64,000 bases of DNA from Arthrobacter rhizosphaerae (GTDB lineage Bacteria > Actinomycetota > Actinomycetes > Actinomycetales > Micrococcaceae). Positions 55,034 to 63,112 of this stretch are shown piece by piece; position 1 is the stretch's first letter; the number at the start of each line of letters is the position of its first letter. Made by a program: the position numbers and the translations under genes. The stretch is taken from contig NZ_JALLAN010000007.1 in assembly GCF_023062595.1 (NCBI RefSeq), positions 124,001-188,000 of the forward strand, written 5' to 3'. The notes beneath the pieces were generated by a model, which had not been told where the DNA came from, did not search any database, and saw only the letters and a program-made list of their open reading frames with translations.

Positions 55034-55115
55034 TTGGTAGGGCTATAGCTGGTAGGGCTGTAGTTGGTAGGGCTATAGCTGGTAGGGCTGTACCTGGTAA
55101 GGCTATAGCTGCTGC
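55026..55115. repeat. 15-bp minisatellite, six units in alternating A/B forms
   Basis: Units GGCTGTAGTTGGTAG (A) and GGCTATAGCTGGTAG (B) alternate, A-B-A-B, then two variants. The array starts inside the last codons of the mutase gene and ends one base before the nirD stop, filling the whole convergent gap. Confidence 0.92.
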
Positions 55116-55481
55116 TTAGAGCTCGACTTCGATGTGGCCGTCCACAATCCTGGCGTTGAATGTGGGCAGGTTCAGCTCTGCATTGCCGAAGCATTCCCCT
55201 GTTACGAGGTCATAGACCTCTTTGTGCAGGGGTGAGGCAATGGTGGGCCTGTCTCCACGGGAACCGATGATGCCGCGGGCCATTACGTGGGCTCCGGTGG
55301 CCGGATCCTCCTGGGAAACGGCGTAAACCTCGTCCGAAGCGGTGCGGAACAAGGCGACCTGGCGTCCGGCGATCAGTGCCGCTTCGCCCCAGGCGGGCTC
55401 AAGCTCGGCAACGGGGCACACCCGGTGCCAGCCCGTCGCAGCTGCGGTGGTTTCTTCCTGAAGTTCAAGTACTGCCGTCAT
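55116..55481 (-). CDS. nirD: nitrite reductase small subunit
   Basis: A 121-residue Rieske-like protein without the cluster ligands, the usual NirD fold: WHRVCPVAELEPAWGEAALIAGRQVALFRT, then AVSQEDPATG and IASPLHKEVYDLVTGEC, and the late YP-type INLPTF... region seen here as AELNLPTFNARIVDGHIEV. It partners NirB in NADH-dependent reduction of nitrite to ammonium. Unusually, it is transcribed away from nirB and not after it. GAGAGG precedes its ATG. A GlnR-like array lies about 110 bases upstream. Confidence 0.9.
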   Translation of the reverse strand: MTAVLELQEETTAAATGWHRVCPVAELEPAWGEAALIAGRQVALFRTASDEVYAVSQEDPATGAHVMARGIIGSRGDRPTIASPLHKEVYDLVTGECFGNAELNLPTFNARIVDGHIEVEL

Positions 55482-55593
55482 TTTCGGCCCCTCTCACGTT
55501 GCCTTCTGTCCAGCGGGAAGCTTGTGTGCTTTTTCGATGCTTCAAAATGCTTCTTCCGGTGGAACCCGGACCGCCGACGCGGCCACATCATCC

Positions 55594-55647
55594 AAAGTAG
55601 GCGGCGGGTGTTTCATCGGCATGCGGTGAATGTGTCCGGCGCGTAAA
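55594..55647 (-). promoter_or_regulatory. GlnR-like box and promoter of nirD
   Basis: On the minus strand: TTTAC (55647-55643), GACAC (55636-55632), CGCAT (55625-55621), GAAAC (55614-55610), then -10 TACTTT (55599-55594). Steps are 11 bases and the last half-site starts 15 bases before the -10. Only the last half-site is a full match, so the case rests on spacing. Confidence 0.45.
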
Positions 55648-55687
55648 AGAGACCTCACTTGCCCGGAAATCTATTCGTGATGCAGAA

Positions 55688-55741
55688 GTTAAGTTCACGA
55701 AACAATTGGGAAACTGAAGCGAAACTGCCCTTGCCTAGTCT
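55688..55741 (+). promoter_or_regulatory. GlnR-like box and promoter of nirB
   Basis: GTTAA 55688, GAAAC 55699, GAAAC 55710, GAAAC 55721, all at 11-base steps, then -10 TAGTCT at 55736-55741. The expected transcription start (about 55748) lies after ATG 55744 and so supports the GTG at 55792 as the nirB start. This is the clearest of the boxes. Confidence 0.75.
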
Positions 55742-55791
55742 GGATGGACAAGCTGCAGAGCACCGTCTGCGGCCCATGCGAAAGGCCCACA

Positions 55792-58434
55792 GTGACCGGA
55801 CAGACTTCAAGCACAGAGACACCACGCCGCGTCGTGGTCGCCGGCGGCGGCCCAGCGGCCCACCGTTTTGCGGACGCAATGCATGCCCGTGGCCTCGATG
55901 GCTGGCACGTTACTGTCCTCACTGAGGAAACCCACCTCCCCTACGACCGTGTGGCGCTCAGCAAGGCACTCACGGATAACGACTACGACCTCACCTTGGG
56001 TGAAGCGTCCATGTGGGACCACGGTTCGCTTGAGCTCAAGACCGGCGAACGCGTCATGAAGATCAACACCGATGGCAAGTCGGTGGAAACCGCAGCCGGC
56101 AACAGCTACGAATACGACCACCTCGTCGTCGCAACGGGCTCGAACGCAGCCCGCCTGCCCATCCCCGGAGCCGAGCACACACACGTCTACCGCACGCTTG
56201 AAGACGTCTGGGCCATCAATAAGGCCATTGCGGAACTCACTGAAAAGCTTGGCCGCAAAGTAAAAGCGGTCACCATCGGTGGTGGCCTCCTGGGCCTCGA
56301 GTCAGCTGCCGGAACGGAGCAGCTGGGGGCCACCCCCATCGTCATCGACGGCGCAGCATGGCTGATGGCCACCCAGCTCGACGAAGGCGCCGGCCAGGCG
56401 ATGGGCCGCCTTATCAAGGCCAAGGGCTTCGAAGTCCACAGCGGTGTGTTCCCTTCCGAGGTACTGTCCGACGACGACGGCCAGGTCACCGGCGTCCTCA
56501 TGGCAGACGGCCGCATCATCGACGCTGACCTGGTCATCGTCGCCATCGGCGTCCGCCCGCGCGATGAACTCTTCCGCGCCGCTGAAGGCGAAGAGCAGAT
56601 CTTCTCGCTGGGCCAGCGCGGCGGTGTAGTTATCACCGACGGTTGCGAAACCGAGATCCCCGGCATCTGGGCCATCGGTGAAGTGGCCAACTTCGGCGGA
56701 ATGTGCCTGGGCCTGGTTGCCCCGGCCAACACCATGGCAGAGATCGTCGCCGACCGTCTGCACGGTGGCGAGGCCACCTTCCCCGGTTTTGACACCGCCA
56801 CCAAGCTCAAGTTGTCCGGCGTTGACGTCGCCAGCTTCGGTGACGCATTCGCCAAGACCGAGCACGCCCTCGAGATCGTCTACGCCGACCCCGCCCGCGG
56901 CGTCTACCAGAAGATCGTTACCACCGACGACGCCAAGACCCTGCTGGGCGGCATCTTCGTCGGTGACGCCACCCCGTACACCAGCCTGCGCCCGCTCCTG
57001 GGCCGCGAACTCTCCGCGGAGCCCGGTGCGTACCTCACTGCCGCAGGCGGCGGCGAGGCACCCGATACCGAACTGCCCGACGACGCCATCCTCTGTTCCT
57101 GCAACAACGTGACCGCCGGAACCATCCGCGACACCGTTAACGGCTGCGGCGCCTGTGAAGGCAACGCCCCCGTCCAGGAACTCGGCGAGCTCAAGGGCTG
57201 CACGCGCGCCGGTACCAGCTGTGGTTCCTGTGTCCCGATGCTGAAGAAGCTGCTCGAAGGCGAACTGACGAAGTCCGGCGTCGAGGTCTCCAAGGCCCTT
57301 TGCGAGCACATCGAACTGTCCCGCCAGGAGCTCTTCGACGCGATCCGCGTCCTGGAACTGACCTCCTTCGAAGACATCATGGCCAAGTACGGCACCGGTG
57401 CCGGCTGCGACATCTGCAAGCCGACCATTGCCTCCATCCTGGCCAGCCAGCACAACGCCTACGTCCTCGACGCCGGCCGCGGCGCCCTGCAGGACACCAA
57501 CGACCGCGCCCTCGCCAACATGCAGAAGGACGGCACCTACTCGGTGGTTCCGCGTATCGCCGGCGGTGAAATCACCCCCAAGAAGCTCGGTGTCATTGCC
57601 GCCGTCGCTGAGAAGTACAACCTGTACACGAAGATCACCGGCGGCCAGCGGATCGATATGTTCGGTGCGCGGCTGGAGCAGCTTCCGGAAATCTGGAAGG
57701 AACTGGTCGACGCCGGGTTCGAATCCGGCCAGGCCTACGGTAAGAGCCTGCGCACGGTGAAGTCCTGCGTCGGTTCCACCTGGTGCCGCTTCGGTGTCCA
57801 GGACTCAGTGGCCATGGCCATCCAGCTGGAACTCCGCTACCGCGGCCTCCGCAGCCCGCACAAACTCAAGATGGGCGTTTCCGGCTGTGCCCGTGAATGC
57901 GCCGAGGCCCGCGGCAAGGACGTCGGCGTCATCGCGACGGCGGACGGCTGGAACCTCTACGTCGGCGGCAACGGCGGTGCCACCCCGGCCCACGCCCAGC
58001 TGCTGGCCAAGGACCTGGACGACGAAACCCTGCTGAAGTACATCGACCGTTACTTCATGTACTACATCCGCACCGCCGACCGCCTGCAGCGCACCGCGCG
58101 CTGGCAGGAGGAGCTCGATGGCGGCATCAAGCACGTCGAGGACGTAGTCGTGAAGGACACCCTGGGCATTGCTGAAGAGCTCGAGGCGGCCATGGCCAAG
58201 CACGTGGACACGTACGTGGACGAATGGGCAGACACCCTGAAGGATCCCGAGCGCCTGCGTCGGTTCCGCTCCTTCGTCAACGCCCCCGACCAGAAGGACG
58301 ACTCCATCACCTTCGTCCCGGACGAGCGCGGCCAGATGCGCCCGGCCACCGCTGAAGAAAAGGGGAAAGTGCTCATCGGCGCTTCGATCCCTGTCCGGTC
58401 AGCCAACGAATCCGTCACTGAAAGCAAGGTGTAA
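55792..58434 (+). CDS. nirB: assimilatory nitrite reductase (NADH), large subunit
   Basis: About 880 residues, reducing nitrite to ammonium in the cytoplasm. In order: FAD/NADH reductase domain (RRVVVAGGGPAAHRFADAM, then TIGGGLLGLESAAG near 165 and WAIGEVANFGG near 290), a BFD-type [2Fe-2S] site (LCSCNNVTAGT, CTRAGTSCGSC) near 430-475, and the siroheme/[4Fe-4S] domain with KSCVGSTWCRFG and SGCARECAEARGKDVGV near 655-700. All cluster cysteines are present. GTG 55792 follows AAAGG and lies after the predicted transcription start; ATG 55744 would add 16 residues. cobA follows by three bases. Confidence 0.93.
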   Translation: MTGQTSSTETPRRVVVAGGGPAAHRFADAMHARGLDGWHVTVLTEETHLPYDRVALSKALTDNDYDLTLGEASMWDHGSLELKTGERVMKINTDGKSVETAAGNSYEYDHLVVATGSNAARLPIPGAEHTHVYRTLEDVWAINKAIAELTEKLGRKVKAVTIGGGLLGLESAAGTEQLGATPIVIDGAAWLMATQLDEGAGQAMGRLIKAKGFEVHSGVFPSEVLSDDDGQVTGVLMADGRIIDADLVIVAIGVRPRDELFRAAEGEEQIFSLGQRGGVVITDGCETEIPGIWAIGEVANFGGMCLGLVAPANTMAEIVADRLHGGEATFPGFDTATKLKLSGVDVASFGDAFAKTEHALEIVYADPARGVYQKIVTTDDAKTLLGGIFVGDATPYTSLRPLLGRELSAEPGAYLTAAGGGEAPDTELPDDAILCSCNNVTAGTIRDTVNGCGACEGNAPVQELGELKGCTRAGTSCGSCVPMLKKLLEGELTKSGVEVSKALCEHIELSRQELFDAIRVLELTSFEDIMAKYGTGAGCDICKPTIASILASQHNAYVLDAGRGALQDTNDRALANMQKDGTYSVVPRIAGGEITPKKLGVIAAVAEKYNLYTKITGGQRIDMFGARLEQLPEIWKELVDAGFESGQAYGKSLRTVKSCVGSTWCRFGVQDSVAMAIQLELRYRGLRSPHKLKMGVSGCARECAEARGKDVGVIATADGWNLYVGGNGGATPAHAQLLAKDLDDETLLKYIDRYFMYYIRTADRLQRTARWQEELDGGIKHVEDVVVKDTLGIAEELEAAMAKHVDTYVDEWADTLKDPERLRRFRSFVNAPDQKDDSITFVPDERGQMRPATAEEKGKVLIGASIPVRSANESVTESKV

Positions 58435-58437
58435 CCC

Positions 58438-59472
58438 ATGCAGCTCAGCATCGATGTCAATGGCCGCGAAGTTCTCATCACGGGCTCCGACCATGCAGCC
58501 CGCCAGGCGGTCCGCCGCTACGAGGCTGCCGGCGCAGTGATTTCCAGGCTGAGCACTCCCCACGGTGCCCGCCATGATGGTCCCCTCCCGGAGCGGCCGT
58601 TCCTGGTCGCAGCGGTCGACGACGGCCAGCCAGGTTGGGGGGCGCTCCTGGAGCGGTGCCGTGAAAACGGAATTCCGGTCACCAGCGAACCCGCCGCCGG
58701 CGCAAACGGGCACGTCACCCTCGTGGGCGGCGGACCCGGCACCGCTGAGCTGCTCACGGTTGCCGCCATCAAAGCGCTCCGCGATGCCGACGTCGTGTTC
58801 TACGACCGGTTGGCACCGTACCAGGAACTGCCGTCGCTGACATCGGCCGAGCTGGTGGACGTAGGCAAGCGCCCCGGCCACCACCCGGTCAGCCAGTCCG
58901 GCATTGAGAAGCTTATGGTCGAGGCCGCCTTGGACGGCAAGAACGTGGTTCGGCTCAAGGGCGGCGACCCTTACGTGTTCGGCCGCGGCGGTGAGGAAGT
59001 AGCGGCCTGCGTGGCGGCCGGCGTTCCCGTCCGCGTCGTCTCCGGTGTCACCAGCGCCATCTCGGTCCCTGCGGCTGCGGGGATCCCCGTAACCCACCGG
59101 GAAGTCAGCCACATGTTCACCGTGGTTTCCGGACATGCGCCACTTACGGAGAAGGAGCACATGCACCTGGCCGGGCTGGGTGGCACTATCGTGGTGCTGA
59201 TGGGAATAGGTACTCTGCATCAACTCGCCGCCGGCCTGCGAAAGGCCGGAATGAGCCCGGACATGCCAATGGCCGTTATCGAACGTGGTTACCGGCCCGG
59301 CCAGCGCACCACGATTGCCCAGCTGGGAACCATCGTGTCGGCAGCTGCAGATTGCACCAACCCCGCCGTTCTGGTGATCGGCGAGGTGGTTCGCGTGGGG
59401 GAAGCCAACCGGGGGCATGCCGAAGCATCAGCTGATCTTGACCGCCTTGCGGCATCGCTGCTGGGATCGTGA
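58438..59472 (+). CDS. cobA: uroporphyrinogen-III C-methyltransferase with N-terminal CysG-like remnant
   Basis: A 344-residue enzyme making precorrin-2 for siroheme, the NirB cofactor. The methyltransferase domain (about residues 95-335) shows VTLVGGGPGTAELLTV, VVFYDRLAP, GKRPGHHPVSQ, RLKGGDPYVFGRGGEE and SGVTSAISVPAAAGIPVTHR. The first 90 residues resemble the start of CysG-type siroheme synthase (LITGSDHAARQAVRRYEAAGA), but the domain is short and probably not a working ferrochelatase. It lies three bases after nirB and overlaps nnaR by four bases, so the three are one operon. Confidence 0.9.
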   Translation: MQLSIDVNGREVLITGSDHAARQAVRRYEAAGAVISRLSTPHGARHDGPLPERPFLVAAVDDGQPGWGALLERCRENGIPVTSEPAAGANGHVTLVGGGPGTAELLTVAAIKALRDADVVFYDRLAPYQELPSLTSAELVDVGKRPGHHPVSQSGIEKLMVEAALDGKNVVRLKGGDPYVFGRGGEEVAACVAAGVPVRVVSGVTSAISVPAAAGIPVTHREVSHMFTVVSGHAPLTEKEHMHLAGLGGTIVVLMGIGTLHQLAAGLRKAGMSPDMPMAVIERGYRPGQRTTIAQLGTIVSAAADCTNPAVLVIGEVVRVGEANRGHAEASADLDRLAASLLGS

Positions 59473-60659
59473 CAGACTCCATGACTGCTGTAGACACGGT
59501 TGCCCCCTTTCCCAGCCCTCCGGTGACCTCCGTCAGTGCCCAGGAAGTCCCCTCCGCTGAGGGTGCCGACCTGCCCTTGGAGGGTTTCCGGATCGGTGTG
59601 ACCTCCCACCGCAGGTCGCAGGACCTCATCGAAGCCCTGGAACGGCGCGGCGCTGAAGTGCTTCACGCCCCGGCGCTGAAGATTGCGCCCGTCCAGGAGG
59701 ACTTCCGCCTCATCGACGACACCCGCGCCATCATCGCGGCCAAGCCTGATCTTTGTATTGCGACGACGGCCTACGGCATGCGCCGCTGGTGTGAAGCCGC
59801 TGATTCCTTCGGCATCGGCGACGAACTTTTGGAAACCCTGGCTGCCTGCCGGATGTTCGTCCGCGGGCCCAAGGCGCGCGGTGCGGTTCGTGCGGCCGGC
59901 CTTGCCGACGTCGGAATCAGCAGCGACGAAACCACAGCCACCCTGGTGGACATGCTGCTGGCCGAAGGTGTCCGCGGGAAAACTGTTGCCGTCCAGCTGC
60001 ACGGCTACACGGACGTCCGGCAGCTTGAGCGGCTCCGCATGTCCGGCGCCACGGTGCTCACCGTGACACCGTACCGCTGGGTCAAACCGGAGGGCGAGGA
60101 CAAGCTGCCGCGGCTGATTGAGGCTGCATGCAGCGGGAACCTCGATGTCCTGACGTTCACCAGCGCCCCCGCCGTGGACGCAATGTGGAGCACCGCCCAC
60201 GAAATGGGTCTGTACAAGCAACTGATCGAGGCCCTGAAGACCACCGTGACCACCGCCGTCGTTGGACCGGTAACGGCGCAGCCGCTCATCGACGCCGGAC
60301 TCTCACCGCTCGTTCCGGAGCGGTTCCGGATGGGTGCCCTGATCCGCCTGGTGGTTGAACATCTGGCATTGAACCACGTCCGCAGGCTGGACACGCGCTC
60401 CGGCAACGTGGAATTGCGTGGCCGCTCCCTGCGGATCAACGGCGAGCAGGTGGAGATGGCACCGGCACCGCTCCTGCTGCTCCGCGCCCTGCTCGGCGCC
60501 GGCGGGGCAGTCCTATCCAGAGATTCGCTCTCCGAGCTCCTCGAACTCCGCGGCTCGGTGCACGCGTTGGATATGACGGTCAGCCGGCTGAGGTCGTCCC
60601 TGCCGGATGGACGCCTCGTGGAAACTGTGGTGAAGCGCGGCTATCGGATCCGCGTCTAG
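59469..60659 (+). CDS. nnaR: uroporphyrinogen-III synthase-like regulator with winged helix (NnaR type)
   Basis: A 396-residue fusion. Residues about 40-290 have the HemD fold (GFRIGVTSHRRSQDLIEALERRG, TFTSAPAVDAMWSTA, VVGPVTAQPLIDAGL). The last 95 residues are an OmpR-type winged helix (LLLLRALLGAGGAVLSRDSLSELL, DMTVSRLRSSLPDGRLVETVVKRGYRIRV, quoted in parts). In mycobacteria and Streptomyces such proteins (NnaR) help GlnR activate nitrate and nitrite genes. Its place at the end of nirB-cobA fits that role. The GTG start overlaps the cobA stop. Whether it still makes uroporphyrinogen III is not shown. Confidence 0.87.
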   Translation: MTDSMTAVDTVAPFPSPPVTSVSAQEVPSAEGADLPLEGFRIGVTSHRRSQDLIEALERRGAEVLHAPALKIAPVQEDFRLIDDTRAIIAAKPDLCIATTAYGMRRWCEAADSFGIGDELLETLAACRMFVRGPKARGAVRAAGLADVGISSDETTATLVDMLLAEGVRGKTVAVQLHGYTDVRQLERLRMSGATVLTVTPYRWVKPEGEDKLPRLIEAACSGNLDVLTFTSAPAVDAMWSTAHEMGLYKQLIEALKTTVTTAVVGPVTAQPLIDAGLSPLVPERFRMGALIRLVVEHLALNHVRRLDTRSGNVELRGRSLRINGEQVEMAPAPLLLLRALLGAGGAVLSRDSLSELLELRGSVHALDMTVSRLRSSLPDGRLVETVVKRGYRIRV

Positions 60660-60661
60660 CT

Positions 60662-60718
60662 CCCCAGCTTCCGGCCTAGCCCCCCAGCTTCCGGCCTAGC
60701 CCCCTTGCTTCCGGCCCG
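60662..60718. repeat. 20-bp tandem repeat, about three copies
   Basis: The unit CCCCAGCTTCCGGCCTAGCC is repeated at a 20-base period, the third copy being imperfect. It begins two bases after the nnaR stop. Confidence 0.85.
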
Positions 60719-60785
60719 TGACACAGCGTTGTGTTACCGGCCGGTAAACAACCATGGACAACAGCAGATACTTTCATCACGCGCA

Positions 60786-60839
60786 GGGACGTTTCGGCAA
60801 CCGCGGGGAAACACGGGCGAAAAATGGACGGTCTAGCCT
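60786..60839 (+). promoter_or_regulatory. GlnR-like box and promoter of the NirB-like FAD gene
   Basis: GGGAC 60786, GCAAC 60797, GAAAC 60808, GAAAA 60819 at 11-base steps, then -10 TAGCCT at 60834-60839, again 15 bases after the start of the last half-site. Confidence 0.6.
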
Positions 60840-60896
60840 AGGTTCCATCACGAACCTTGCGGCCAGACCACGGCCGCACCATGAAAGGGCCTGCAC

Positions 60897-61802
60897 ATGT
60901 CCGCTCCGGCATCCCCACTCTCCCCCATAACTTCTTCACCCGCTGACGCCCCCTCGGCCGCGCCCGCCTCAGGTACGCCTGCCCCCAAGATTGTCATCGC
61001 GGGCGCCGGTCCTGCGGCACAGGCACTGGTAGTCCAGCTCGCCCGGCAGCGATTCGCCGGAAGCATCACCGTACTCAGCAACCGCGATGACGCTCCGCAG
61101 GATCTGCTTGAGCTCGCCATGCTGCCCCAGGTTTCGGTCCGCTTCGGACAGCCGGCCAGTTTCATTGACCCTGTCCGGCGCTTCGTGACAACTGCCGACG
61201 GCATGGAATTCAGTTACGACCAGCTGGTGATAGCCACTGGTTCCGCCCCCGTTCACTCCCCGGTTGACGGCTCCGCCCGCTGCCTTAGCTATTCCACGAT
61301 TGACGACGCCGGCCGGATCGGTGAAGCGGTCAAGGAAGTATCCAGGGTACTGGGCCGGCGTCCGTTGGGAATTCTTGTGGGCACCGGGGCTGCTGCAGGC
61401 CAGGCCGAGGCAGTTCTCAGGGCGCGGGGTGTACGCCCCATACGAACAACCCTGCGGCCGGCGTCTGTGGTACCCACCATTGCCGGCTCCGTCCTTCCCG
61501 CCGCCGGCATCGTCTTCGAGGACGGCAGCACCATGCAGGGCGACCTCGTGGTGCTGGCGGAAGAGCGAGTTGCCCGCAGTGCCCTTGCCGCCAGTGCAGG
61601 GCTGTCCACGGCGGCCGATGGCGGAATCGTCATCGACAGGGAGTTCCGCACGTCCGCGCCGGGCATCTGGGCCATTGGTGATGCTGCGTCGTTCGACGGC
61701 GTCCGCCTGGGCCTGCTCGTGGCCGCCGATCCCGCTGCGGATGTCTGCGCAACACAGCTGCTTCAGGCTGCCTCGGCGGAGTCCGTGCCCACAGCAGCCT
61801 GA
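60897..61802 (+). CDS. NirB-like FAD-dependent oxidoreductase, reductase domain only
   Basis: A 301-residue protein resembling the N-terminal FAD domain of NirB: KIVIAGAGPAAQALVVQLARQRF near residue 31, YDQLVIATGSAP near 103, a degenerate second Rossmann loop LGILVGTGAAAGQAEAVLRARG near 152, and IWAIGDAASFDGVRLGLL near 257. A Ser/Pro/Ala-rich N-terminus (30 residues) precedes the fold. No iron-sulfur or siroheme domain is present. It follows nnaR but has its own GlnR-like promoter, so it probably belongs to nitrate or nitrite use, perhaps as an electron donor. Function is unproven. Confidence 0.8.
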   Translation: MSAPASPLSPITSSPADAPSAAPASGTPAPKIVIAGAGPAAQALVVQLARQRFAGSITVLSNRDDAPQDLLELAMLPQVSVRFGQPASFIDPVRRFVTTADGMEFSYDQLVIATGSAPVHSPVDGSARCLSYSTIDDAGRIGEAVKEVSRVLGRRPLGILVGTGAAAGQAEAVLRARGVRPIRTTLRPASVVPTIAGSVLPAAGIVFEDGSTMQGDLVVLAEERVARSALAASAGLSTAADGGIVIDREFRTSAPGIWAIGDAASFDGVRLGLLVAADPAADVCATQLLQAASAESVPTAA

Positions 61803-61814
61803 CAAGTCCCCAAC

Positions 61815-61868
61815 TAGGTAGCAGTAACCGCTGTTTTGAGCTCCCAGAACCGCAACTACTGCTACCTA
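61815..61868. repeat. inverted repeat with 12-bp arms between the FAD gene and deoC
   Basis: TAGGTAGCAGTA (61815-61826) and its exact reverse complement (61857-61868) enclose 30 bases. Outer bases (CCAA/TTGG) extend the pairing imperfectly. There is no T-tract; it could stop transcription after the FAD gene or be a dispersed palindromic element. Confidence 0.75.
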
Positions 61869-61938
61869 CTTGGGCTGGTCCAGGCGCGGAGACGTGGCAA
61901 GATGGTCACCTGAAACACCCCACTGGGAAAGGACCATC

Positions 61939-62697
61939 ATGAGCAACGAAGCCGCTGCGGCAGGCGCCGCCGCAGGGACTGCCTCCGCAGGAGCACCCAC
62001 CGTCGGAAGACCCGCCGCCGGAACAAGCCGGGACATCGCCTCCTACATCGACCACACCCTCCTCAAGCCCGAGGCCAGTGAGGCAGAGATCGTCAAGGTT
62101 TGTTCCGAGGCCGCCGAGTACCGCTTTAAGTCTGTGTGCGTCAATCCGGTCTGGGTCAAGACTGTTAAAACCGCCCTCAAGGGGTCGGGGGTGCTGACCT
62201 GTTCAGTGGTTGGTTTCCCGTTGGGTGCAACGCCCAGCGACGTCAAGGCGTTCGAGGCGCGGGGCGCCGTCCTGGATGGTGCCGACGAGATCGACATGGT
62301 GGTGAACATCGCGGCCGCCCGGGCTGCCGACAAGGGCGCCATGGTGGATGACATCACCGCCGTCGCGGACGTGGTGCACGCGGGCGGTGCAATCCTCAAG
62401 GTGATTATCGAAACCGGGCTTCTGTCCGACGAGCAGAAAGTCGTTGCCTGCCAGGCGGCCGTCGAGGCCGGAGCGGACTTCGTCAAAACCTCCACGGGCT
62501 TCAATGGCGGCGGGGCAACCTCGGAAGATATAGCCCTCATGCGGCGGACGGTGGGCCCGGACTTGGGCGTCAAGGCCTCCGGCGGCGTGCGCTCGCTCGC
62601 TGATGCGCAGGCTATGATTGCTGCAGGTGCAACACGTATTGGCGCCAGCTCCGGAATTGCAATCGTCAAGGGTGAACAGGGTTCATCCGCGTACTGA
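61939..62697 (+). CDS. deoC: deoxyribose-phosphate aldolase
   Basis: A 252-residue Schiff-base aldolase splitting 2-deoxyribose-5-phosphate into acetaldehyde and glyceraldehyde-3-phosphate. Motifs: [12 protein letters not shown] near residue 35, [19 protein letters not shown] near 95, the Schiff-base Lys in [14 protein letters not shown] near 185, and [14 protein letters not shown] near 210. An Ala/Gly-rich N-terminal extension of about 30 residues precedes the barrel. ATG 61939 follows GGGAAAGGACC. It completes the route from the deoD and mutase genes about 7-9 kb upstream, though it is a separate unit. Confidence 0.92.
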   Translation: MSNEAAAAGAAAGTASAGAPTVGRPAAGTSRDIASYIDHTLLKPEASEAEIVKVCSEAAEYRFKSVCVNPVWVKTVKTALKGSGVLTCSVVGFPLGATPSDVKAFEARGAVLDGADEIDMVVNIAAARAADKGAMVDDITAVADVVHAGGAILKVIIETGLLSDEQKVVACQAAVEAGADFVKTSTGFNGGGATSEDIALMRRTVGPDLGVKASGGVRSLADAQAMIAAGATRIGASSGIAIVKGEQGSSAY

Positions 62698-62792
62698 TGC
62701 AGCGGGCTGCCGCCTCAGTTTTCGAATGATGTTTTCAGCCCTTCGAGGCCGTAAGTTTGATGTTAGGAGCCCTTCGGGGCCGGGAGGAATGA

Positions 62793-63023
62793 ATGTCCAA
62801 GATCGTTGATAGCCCCAAGACCCCTCAGAACGAGAACAGCCTGGCCGGCAGCGTCGTCGTCTTCGTGATCATGATGGCCCTGTTCCTGGGTTCCATCTAC
62901 TCGTTGTCCTTCCTGACCCTCGGCAACCCGTGGCCGATGGCTGTCTGCCTGGGCCTTTTCGCTGCTTCCTTCTGGATCCCGCAGACTGTCCTTGGCCGCT
63001 CGGATTCAGCCGGCGAGCACTAA
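62793..63023 (+). CDS. small two-helix membrane protein, unknown function
   Basis: A 76-residue protein with a polar N-terminus (MSKIVDSPKTPQNENSLAGS), helix 1 (VVVFVIMMALFLGSIYSLSF, about 20-40) and helix 2 (MAVCLGLFAASFWIPQTVLG, about 48-66). GGGAGG lies upstream of ATG 62793. It lies about 95 bases after deoC and ends before a strong terminator. I do not recognise a named family. Confidence 0.75.
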   Translation: MSKIVDSPKTPQNENSLAGSVVVFVIMMALFLGSIYSLSFLTLGNPWPMAVCLGLFAASFWIPQTVLGRSDSAGEH

Positions 63024-63056
63024 GCGCTCCGCACTGACAAGCGCTTCAATACACAA

Positions 63057-63083
63057 CTGACGCCCCGGATTCCGGGGCGTCAG
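63057..63083. terminator. hairpin terminator, 13-bp perfect stem
   Basis: CTGACGCCCCGGA (63057-63069) and its reverse complement (63071-63083) flank a single base. It lies between the convergent small membrane-protein and YdjM-like genes; the T-tract is poor. Confidence 0.75.
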
Positions 63084-63112
63084 CCGTTTAACTCAGCCTG
63101 TTGACCGGAGTC

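Larger units (their letters stand above)
55482..55791. other. 310-bp divergent regulatory region, nirD / nirB
   Basis: No gene is seen apart from an in-frame extension of nirB from ATG 55744. It carries one GlnR-like array and -10 for nirD (55594-55647) and one for nirB (55688-55741). Confidence 0.7.

Noticed and set aside
55026..55115. CRISPR-like array
   Set aside because: Units are contiguous 15-mers with no unique spacers and no cas genes.
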